A stretch of DNA of 49,808 nucleotides from a virus, in the IMG/VR virus record IMGVR_UViG_3300043446_005271, positions 1 to 49,808 of that record; one strand, written 5' to 3'. The position numbers were made by a program, and so were the translations under genes. The notes beneath the pieces were generated by a model that saw only the letters and a list, made by a program, of their open reading frames with translations, was not told the DNA's origin and searched no databases. The stretch's first letter is position 1. Every line of letters begins with the position of its first letter. Shown here piece by piece: positions 32,475 to 39,100 of the stretch.

Positions 32475-33238
32475 TGGCATTTACTTTTCAAAAATACGGA
32501 ACATTTGCCGGACCTGGGGTTGATATAAACTATAGAAATAATGATGATTTTTCTTTAGATCCTTTTGATGGATACTGGAATATTGATGATGTTTCCATGG
32601 TTCTTGCAAATGTAGTTGAATCGCCATCTGATTATGTTTATATGCATTTGAATGGATTTGACACTTCTGTTGTTACTTTAGAAAGAAGTCAGGGAAATAT
32701 TCCTAATTTTAATGTAAACGCAAATCAAACAACTTTTAGTGGTAATGTTGATATTGGGGGGGATCTTACTGTAGAAGGTAATTTATTGGTCGAAACTATT
32801 TCTGGAACTGCTTGGTCAAATTTAGTTAGTGATGTAAACAGTAAGAAATCTTTTGATATTTCTCATCCCTCAAAGGGAGGATATAGACTTAGATACATTT
32901 GCCTTGAAGGACCTGAGGCAGAAGTTTATTTTAGAGGAAAACTTTCTAATGGAAATGTTATAGAACTTCCAGATTATTGGAAAGATTTGGTTGATATTGA
33001 AACTGTGGGTGTAACTCTAACCCCCATTGGGTGTTATCAAGAACTCTTTGTAGAAAAAATTGAATGGGGAAGTAAGATTATTGTAAAAAATAATGCAGGT
33101 GGTGCCGTTAATTGTTCTTACGTTGTCTATGGAGAAAGAAAAGATGTTGATAAAAATATTTCAGAATATCAAGGAACAAGTCCTGCCGATTATCCTGGTG
33201 ACAATTCTCAATATGTGATTAATGGTGTAAGGGCTTGA
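32474..33238 (+). CDS. Virion protein, paralog 2 with shared C-terminal domain
   Basis: A 254-residue product. Residues 75-110 look like a fibre beta segment (TTFSGNVDIGGDLTVEGNLLVE), and residues 127-223 repeat the domain of the previous protein (FDISHPSKGGYRLRYICLEGPE, IELPDYWKDLVD, TLTPIG, VNCSYVVYGERKD). The catalytic dyad of self-cleaving S74 tail chaperones is not evident, so autoproteolysis is uncertain. The -35 box of the next promoter overlaps its stop codon. Confidence 0.65.
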   Translation: MAFTFQKYGTFAGPGVDINYRNNDDFSLDPFDGYWNIDDVSMVLANVVESPSDYVYMHLNGFDTSVVTLERSQGNIPNFNVNANQTTFSGNVDIGGDLTVEGNLLVETISGTAWSNLVSDVNSKKSFDISHPSKGGYRLRYICLEGPEAEVYFRGKLSNGNVIELPDYWKDLVDIETVGVTLTPIGCYQELFVEKIEWGSKIIVKNNAGGAVNCSYVVYGERKDVDKNISEYQGTSPADYPGDNSQYVINGVRA

Positions 33239-33263
33239 CGCCCTCTCCAGGACCTGCTATGAT
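33235..33263 (+). promoter_or_regulatory. Sigma70-type promoter
   Basis: TTGACG (33235-33240), 17 nt, TATGAT (33258-33263). It would transcribe the small genes and the tRNA genes downstream, using host polymerase early in infection. Confidence 0.6.
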
Positions 33264-33288
33264 ACCTAGGTAATCAACGGACGACCGA

Positions 33289-33471
33289 ATGCAAGACGAG
33301 TACCTCTCACGCTGCGTGGTTGACCCTATCAAACGTACAGTGTACTTGTACTCCAATGAAGGGTCAGAAAAACAATTGACATGTGATACTGTTGAAGAGT
33401 TTATGAACGTGCTAGAATTCGTTCGTGCTACAGTGGATGAAGAGACACTCTCATACGCAAATCCACTTTAA
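33289..33471 (+). CDS. Small hypothetical protein
   Basis: A 60-residue product (DPIKRTVYLYSNEGSEKQLTCDTVEEFMNVLEFVRAT), a compact alpha/beta pattern, with a CDS start 25 nt after the early promoter -10 box. Base composition is more GC-rich than the fibre genes around it. Not recognised. Confidence 0.65.
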   Translation: MQDEYLSRCVVDPIKRTVYLYSNEGSEKQLTCDTVEEFMNVLEFVRATVDEETLSYANPL

Positions 33472-33530
33472 GTTCCATTTTTGGTCGAAAAAAATCCCGG
33501 TAAAAATTCTCACACGATACTTTTTTCAAA

Positions 33531-33710
33531 ATGCGTCCAGAAACACGAGAATCAATGGAAATGCTGTTCGCAGCAAAGTGGAATGTTCCAACGGCAGCAA
33601 AGAATTGTAATCTTACAAACAAAGAAATGAAGATTACATTTAATGAATATTGCCGTTTACATCCTCCAACTTATGTGGTAGAATCAGGTAGTCAACTCAG
33701 TTTTTTCTGA
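33531..33710 (+). CDS. Small conserved helical protein
   Basis: A 59-residue product: MRPETRESMEMLFAAKWNVP followed by NLTNKEMKITFNEYCRLHPP, resembling a helix-turn-helix-sized peptide widespread, as I recall, in T4-like cyanophages. Function unknown. It ends 8 nt before the tRNA-Leu gene. Confidence 0.6.
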   Translation: MRPETRESMEMLFAAKWNVPTAAKNCNLTNKEMKITFNEYCRLHPPTYVVESGSQLSFF

Positions 33711-33718
33711 GTTTTTAT

Positions 33719-34000
33719 GCGAGTATGGTGGAATCGGTAGACACACCAGACTTATGAAAATTGAGCCTCATTTGGGAAACCTTGTGAGTGTAACTCCTCA
33801 AATTCGGTGAAACCTGTAAAATGGCAATACCGAGCCAAGCATCGTAAGATGAAGGTGTAGAGACTAGACGGGGAGCACCTAAACCAAAAGGTATGGTGAA
33901 GGTATAGTCCAGACCACAAACCGAAAGGGTAGTGAAAACTATAGTGGTACGAAAATCTGTTGAGCGTATGCTCGTGGGAGTTCAAGTCTCCCTACTCGCA
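33719..34000 (+). tRNA. trnL-UAA: tRNA-Leu(UAA), split by a group I intron
   Basis: Exons 33719-33753 and 33952-34000 give an 84-nt tRNA. The acceptor GCGAGTA pairs with TACTCGC, discriminator A34000, no encoded CCA. The D arm is GGTGGAATCGGTAGAC, the variable arm GAGC-GTAT-GCTC, the T arm GGGAG-TTCAAGT-CTCCC. The anticodon loop CTTAAAA gives UAA; one mismatch (C-U) closes the anticodon stem. The intron lies after U34, the exact position used in cyanobacteria and plastids. Confidence 0.92.
33754..33951 (+). ncRNA. Group I intron in tRNA-Leu(UAA)
   Basis: 198 bp. It contains the blocks known from the cyanobacterial tRNA-Leu intron: ATTGAGCC near the 5' end, GGTGAAACCT, GGCAATACCGAGCCAAGC, GGTGTAGAGACTAGACGGGG and TATAGTCC before the 3' end, and it terminates with G33951. 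The exon CTT pairs with the guide GAG with a U-G at the splice site. No ORF is inside. Confidence 0.92.
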
Positions 34001-34013
34001 CTGAGGTTTAACC

Positions 34014-34021
34014 TCTAAATA
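34014..34021 (+). promoter_or_regulatory. Late-promoter variant TCTAAATA
   Basis: The TAAATA core, followed by GT, lies 24 nt before the start at 34046, just behind the tRNA-Leu gene. Confidence 0.4.
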
Positions 34022-34045
34022 GTCAAAAGTAGTAGGAAAACTCCT

Positions 34046-34315
34046 ATGAAGTACAGAATTGATGCCGCATATGTCTGGTACAATCGCGGAAGACAAATTG
34101 TTTTAATGTACTTTATAAATAAAATTCCTTTTACTTTTGATGAACTCGATGACGAATCTTTATTCGACTTAGAGTTGATCAAATTAGCAGACAATGAAAG
34201 ACGCTTTGAACCAGAGGACTTGTATCAATCTTCTTACTATCTTATGTTAGAAGAATGTCATCCTCTTATGTTTGAGTTGGATTTAGAAAATCCTGAAATG
34301 TTGCCTGTTGATTAA
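34046..34315 (+). CDS. Hypothetical protein
   Basis: An 89-residue product with a hydrophobic beta-like N-terminus (YRIDAAYVWYNRGRQIVLMYFINKIPF) and an acidic helical C-terminus. It lies between two tRNA genes. Not recognised. Confidence 0.7.
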   Translation: MKYRIDAAYVWYNRGRQIVLMYFINKIPFTFDELDDESLFDLELIKLADNERRFEPEDLYQSSYYLMLEECHPLMFELDLENPEMLPVD

Positions 34316-34318
34316 TTT

Positions 34319-34391
34319 GCTGGTGTAACTCAATTGGTAGAGTAATTCTTTTGTAAAGAATAAGTTGCAGGATCGTGCCCTGTCACCAGCT
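34319..34391 (+). tRNA. trnT-UGU: tRNA-Thr(UGU)
   Basis: A 73-nt cloverleaf. The acceptor GCTGGTG pairs with CACCAGC, discriminator T34391. The anticodon stem ATTCT/AGAAT encloses loop TTTGTAA, anticodon UGU. The D arm is ACTCAATTGGTAGAGT and the T arm GCAGG-...-CCTGT with one imperfect pair. No CCA is encoded. It starts 3 nt after the preceding gene. Confidence 0.92.
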
Positions 34392-34410
34392 TGAGTTCTA
34401 TAACTCCAAA

Positions 34411-34554
34411 ATGTCACTTATTTCACAAAGAGATAGAGAAGTTGCTGTAAAAGCACTTGAGCATTATTCATCTTTCGTAAAAGACGAATCTGATAAGATG
34501 GAACTGAATGCTCTTATAAATTGGATTAAATTAGAGATTAGTAAAAATGAATAA
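34411..34554 (+). CDS. Small helical protein
   Basis: A 47-residue product (SLISQRDREVAVKALEHYSSFVKDESDKMELNALINWIKLE), all helical by pattern, 19 nt after tRNA-Thr. Not recognised. Confidence 0.55.
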   Translation: MSLISQRDREVAVKALEHYSSFVKDESDKMELNALINWIKLEISKNE

Positions 34555-34564
34555 ATATCATTAC

Positions 34565-34637
34565 CTGTGACCGGCAAATTTACAGGAGGAGGGTGAAAAT
34601 CCCTCCATTTTTATATAAATAATAATGCCGGTTACAG
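34565..34637 (+). promoter_or_regulatory. 12-bp inverted repeat enclosing a terminator and a late promoter
   Basis: CTGTGACCGGCA (34565-34576) pairs as RNA over all 12 positions (one G-U) with TGCCGGTTACAG (34626-34637), whose end is 9 nt before the HNH ATG. Inside are a terminator hairpin and TATAAATA (34614-34621), 25 nt before the start. Read-through RNA would fold over the translation start; late RNA would not. Confidence 0.65.
34588..34613 (+). terminator. Intrinsic terminator
   Basis: GGAGGG (34588-34593) pairs with CCCTCC (34601-34606), loop of 7 nt, then ATTTTTA. It ends the tRNA-region transcript just before the late promoter. Confidence 0.75.
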
Positions 34638-34646
34638 AGTAGAACT

Positions 34647-35189
34647 ATGTCAAAGTATGATTTTCTTCATCAACTTGAAGAGGATGAAGAGTGTAAAGAA
34701 TTAAGAGATTACCCTGGATATTTTATTACTACGAAAGGAAGAGTTTGGAGCAGTATAAAAGGAAAGGGTAGATGGATGAGTTCATATAAACAAGGGCAAT
34801 ATTATTGGGGGGTTATGATTGGTGGAAGAAATGGTGGCAATAAACTTATACATCAATTGGTTGGAAGAAATTTTTTAAATGAATACAGAATTGGACTGAA
34901 AATCCTTCATAAAAATGAAAATCTAGATCATCCTAATATAAATTTTTTAGATAACCTTTATGTAGGAACTCAAAAAGATAATATTATAGATAAAAATACA
35001 AAAAATAGAGGAAGGCACGGCGGAAAACAACATTTGAGTATAAAGCAGGTTGAAGAAATTAAAACTATGTGGTACAATAGTAGTGGAGAAACCGTTAATA
35101 AATTTTCTACAAGAATATGTGAGTTATATGGAGTTAGTAGAACTACAATTTCTTATATCATAAAAGAAAAAACTTGGTATTATGTTTAG
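34647..35189 (+). CDS. HNH homing endonuclease with NUMOD4-like and HTH parts
   Basis: A 180-residue product. Residues 15-50 (ELRDYPGYFITTKGRVWSSIKGKGRWMS) are NUMOD4-like. The HNH_3-type core follows (IHQLVGRNFL, KILHKNENLDHPNINFLDNLYVGTQKDN), with the typical H..N..D-N-L..L..GT-Q.DN pattern. The C-terminus (LSIKQVEEIKTMW ... LYGVSRTTISYIIKEKTW) is a helix-turn-helix. This is a classic free-standing mobile endonuclease, inserted between tRNA-Thr/47-residue gene and another small gene, with its own late promoter. Confidence 0.92.
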   Translation: MSKYDFLHQLEEDEECKELRDYPGYFITTKGRVWSSIKGKGRWMSSYKQGQYYWGVMIGGRNGGNKLIHQLVGRNFLNEYRIGLKILHKNENLDHPNINFLDNLYVGTQKDNIIDKNTKNRGRHGGKQHLSIKQVEEIKTMWYNSSGETVNKFSTRICELYGVSRTTISYIIKEKTWYYV

Positions 35190-35234
35190 AAAGGAGGTAG
35201 ATCAATTAAAATAAATCTCTGGTACTGTAAAGAT

Positions 35235-35378
35235 ATGAGTCAATGGAGATGGACTCTTACTGATGACTCGCGACCTATCCTTAAACAGGAATCTGGACAA
35301 AGACCATTTCTTAGGGATGCAATGAATGACGTTGCAAATACAGTAGAATATATGTTAGAATGCAAACAAAGTGAGTAA
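35235..35378 (+). CDS. Small hypothetical protein
   Basis: A 47-residue product (SQWRWTLTDDSRPILKQESGQRPFLRDAMNDVANTVEYMLECK). It starts 46 nt after the endonuclease and ends 10 nt before the Mom-like gene. Not recognised. Confidence 0.55.
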   Translation: MSQWRWTLTDDSRPILKQESGQRPFLRDAMNDVANTVEYMLECKQSE

Positions 35379-35388
35379 AAATACTTAG

Positions 35389-36030
35389 ATGAAGAGTGAG
35401 TATTTTATAGATAAGGTAGGTAAGGAAGAAATCAAAGATCTTCTTTATACCTACCATTATCTTAAAGACGAATCGAAGGATTTCAAAAGTGGATATAATT
35501 ACTCACTTTACCGCAAGTCATTCACAGACATACTTAATATTGGCGGGTCTATTGGTGCTTGCATTTTCAGTACTCTCCCAGTTCCAGAAATTGCAGTAGG
35601 AGCATTTGGACTAGAAAGAAATCAACAAGAAGGCATATACGAATTATCAAGACTTTGTATACATCCTGATATTCAAAAAGAAGAATATAATATCACATCT
35701 TGGTTCGTCAGTCGTTGTATAAGGAGATTTAGAAAAGATGCCCGCGTTCGTGCTATTCTTAGTTACGCTGACAATAATCACCACACTGGAATTATATACA
35801 GAGCTTGTAATTTTCAATACTATGGTTTGACTGATAAGAAATCTGACTTTTGGATTAAACAATTAGATGGTTCATTTATCAAACACTCAAGAGGTGCTAT
35901 CAAAGGATTAGATGGAGAGTGGAGAGAGAGGAGTAGAAAACATCGGTATTTAATGATATTTGATAGGGAACTAAAAAAACGCTTGACATGGAAAGAAGAA
36001 TTGTGGTATAATACAAAAGGCGATACTTAA
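35389..36030 (+). CDS. Mom-like GNAT DNA-modification protein
   Basis: A 213-residue product resembling the phage Mu Mom family. Visible are AVGAFGLERNQ, the YELSRLCIHPD block (84-94), SWFVSRCIR (104-112), ILSYADNNHHTGIIYRACNFQYYG (123-146) and a terminal SRKHRYLMIF (182-191). Mom is an acyltransferase-fold enzyme that modifies adenine in DNA and protects the phage from restriction. Assignment rests on these motifs, so a different GNAT acceptor is possible. A sigma70-type promoter overlaps its 3' end. Confidence 0.72.
   Translation: MKSEYFIDKVGKEEIKDLLYTYHYLKDESKDFKSGYNYSLYRKSFTDILNIGGSIGACIFSTLPVPEIAVGAFGLERNQQEGIYELSRLCIHPDIQKEEYNITSWFVSRCIRRFRKDARVRAILSYADNNHHTGIIYRACNFQYYGLTDKKSDFWIKQLDGSFIKHSRGAIKGLDGEWRERSRKHRYLMIFDRELKKRLTWKEELWYNTKGDT
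35983..36012 (+). promoter_or_regulatory. Consensus sigma70 promoter
   Basis: Perfect TTGACA (35983-35988) and TATAAT (36007-36012) with an 18-nt spacer, inside the 3' end of the Mom-like gene. Transcription from about 36019 would reach the terminator at 36055-36075 after about 57 nt. Confidence 0.65.
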
Positions 36031-36054
36031 CCAAACTCCTTCCGTGTGCTTCAG

Positions 36055-36075
36055 AACCTCCCTCGTGGAGGTTTT
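36055..36075 (+). terminator. Intrinsic terminator
   Basis: AACCTCC (36055-36061) pairs with GGAGGTT (36067-36073), loop CTCGT, then a short T run. It separates the accessory island from the fibre genes. Confidence 0.7.
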
Positions 36076-36082
36076 GTTGTAT

Positions 36083-36090
36083 GATAAATA
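36083..36090 (+). promoter_or_regulatory. Late-promoter variant GATAAATA
   Basis: 31 nt before the ATG of the 1954-residue fibre gene and just after the terminator. Confidence 0.5.
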
Positions 36091-36121
36091 ATCCATAACG
36101 GAAACTATAAGTGTTAATAAA

Positions 36122-39100
36122 ATGGGTCTTTCACGCCTTAATAATTTTCTGAAGTCTGCGAGAGGAACAGTTCTCTACGTTAATCCTAATGACTTAGATG
36201 CCACTGATAGTATTGAAAATCAAGGTAACTCTTTGACTCGCCCATTTAAAACTATTCAGAGAGCATTAATTGAGTCTGCAAGATTTTCGTACCAGAAAGG
36301 TTTAAGTAATGATAGATTTAATAAAACTACAATTATTCTTTACCCTGGAGACCATATTGTAGATAATCGTCCTGGATTCATCCCTGATGGTGAAGGTATT
36401 TTTCTTCGTAGAGACGGAACAGTAACAAATGATTTCCCACCATATGATTTAAGTACAAATTTTGATTTAACAAATTCAGCAAACCAACTTTATAAACTTA
36501 ACAGTATTCATGGTGGCGTTATTATCCCTCGCGGAACTTCGATTGTTGGGTTGGACTTAAGAAAGACTAAAATAAGACCAAAATATGTTCCAAATCCATT
36601 AAATGATAATATTGAAAAATCAACTATTTTTAGAGTTACTGGTGGATGTTATTTCTGGCAGTTTTCTTTGTTTGATGCTGATCCAAATGGACAGTGTTAT
36701 ATTGATTATACTACCAATCTTTTTGTTCCGAACTTTTCTCACCACAAATTAACTTGTTTTGAATATGCTGATGGTGTAAATGAAGTAAGTATAGATGATG
36801 AATACATTACCAATAGAAATTTTGGTAGAACTGATCTTGAAATGTATTATGAAAAGGTTGGTCTTGTTTATGGACAATCATCTGGTCGTCCTATTGAACC
36901 AGATTATCCAAGTTCAGGTCTTGATATTGAACCAAAAATCGACGAATATCGTATTGTTGGATCAACTGGATTTACTGTAGGTATAGCAAGTATAATATCA
37001 GGAGATGGAATAACTCCTGGTACAACAGTCACTGTAACTACAGAAGATGCTGTTCCTGGATTAGATGTAGATACCCCATTTAGAATTGAAGGTGTAACTG
37101 CAGATGGTTATGATGGACAATTTGTAGTTACTGAAAAAATATCAGATACTATAATTAAATATCAAGTTCAAAACGAACCAACTCTTGCATTATCTACTTC
37201 TGAAGGAGCAACTCTTACATTACAATCAGATACCGTAAGTTCAGCATCTCCCTATATTTTTAACATCTCTCTTCGTTCCGTATATGGAATGTGTGGAATT
37301 CTTGCTGATGGGGATAAAGCAACTGGATTTAAATCTATGGTTGTTGCACAATTCACTGGAATTGGACTTCAAAAAGATGATAGGGCATTTGTCATTTTCG
37401 ATGAAGAAACCGGATTATATCAAGATAGCTCAGTTCCAGGCAATGAGACTTTAAGTAATAATTCTAGATCTATTCATAATCCAGAGTGGAGAAATTTCCA
37501 CATTAAAGCTACTAATGATGCATTTATTCAAAATGTTTCAATTTTTGCAATTGGTTATGCGGAACATTTTGTCACTGAAAGTGGTGGCGACATGTCAATC
37601 ACTAACTCAAACTCTAACTTTGGATCTAAAGCATTAGTTGCTAGTGGATTTAAGAGAAATGCTTTTCCTCAAGATGATCTTGGGTATATCACACATATTA
37701 TACCCCCAAAAGAGGTTTCCTTAGATGAATTTACTTATGAATTCAATGCTATTGATGTCGCAAAAACAATTTCTTTTGGGTCAACTGGAAACTTATATCT
37801 TTATGGTCAAACAAACTCAGATGTTTACCCTGATAATGTGATTGAGGGGTATCGTATAGGTGCAAGACAAAATGATAGACTAAATGTACTTGTTTCTTCA
37901 TCGGGAACAGTAACGGAATATTCTTCTAGAATTGTAATGCCACAGTCTCAGACAAGTTCTGAGAAATCATTTAATGTTACTAATAATTCCAATAATGTAT
38001 TGACCATTGGAGCGCATACTCTGACAAATGGGGAAAAAATTAGATTTTTAAGTGATATTGGAAAAATACCAGATGGACTTTTAAATAATCAAGTTTATTA
38101 TGCAATCACACAGGTAAATGATGTTGGAATAGGAACGACTCAGATTAAAGTTGCAAAGACTCTAAGTGAGTCTCTTACACATACAAACACATCTCCAAAA
38201 AATATAACTTTCAATACTAAAGGAGGTTCTTTAAAAGTTGTAAGTAGGGTTTCTGATAAAATATCAGGTGATATTGGACATCCAATTCAATTTGATACTA
38301 CGAGAAATCAGTGGTATATTAGAGTAGCATCGGCAAGCACTGAAAATGGAATTTATAATGTAATTGTAGGATTAGGAACAACTGCTCTTGGGGAAGCAAC
38401 ATCAAGAACGTATATCAAACGTAAAAAAGACAATAGATCTTTATCCGAAAGAATATATCGTGTCAGATATGTTATACCAAAAGATGTAGGTGCATCCAAC
38501 GTAAGACCACCAAGTGATGGATATATTTTACAAGAATCAAACACTTCTATAGGATCTACTGATGGAGAAGTGCAAACTTATTTTGGTAGTGGATCAATTA
38601 GCAATGCAAATGACCAAAGAAACTTCAGATTCATTGCCAATGCAAATTGGCAAAGTAATATTGCAAATGTTTCCACAGAACTTCCACACAACTTAACTAT
38701 CGGTTCTCAAGTTGAAATAATAAATGTAGAGTCTAGTTTAAATCCTACTGGAGTAGGTAATTCTGGATTTAATGGCACATTTTCTGTCACAGGAATTAGT
38801 AGTGCAAAACATTTTTCTTTCAGTTTATTAGATAATCCAGGATCTTTTGCAAATAATACTAATTCTAGGGATACAACCCTCCCGTATTTTAAGAAAAAAG
38901 AGCATAATAATACATACTATATTTTTAGAAATGAGCAAGTTCAAAAGTTTACACCACAAGTTGAAGATGGTATTTATTATTTGACAATTTTAAATTCATC
39001 TGTTATTCCGTCAGTTAATTATTTTACAGATGAAAAGTTTTCGCAAAATGTCAAAAACTTATATCCACAACTCGATAAGGATAATCCAGTATCAGATCCA

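Noticed and set aside
34114-34121. TATAAATA inside the 34046 gene
   Set aside because: No start codon follows at the 20-40 nt distance seen elsewhere; probably chance in AT-rich coding sequence.
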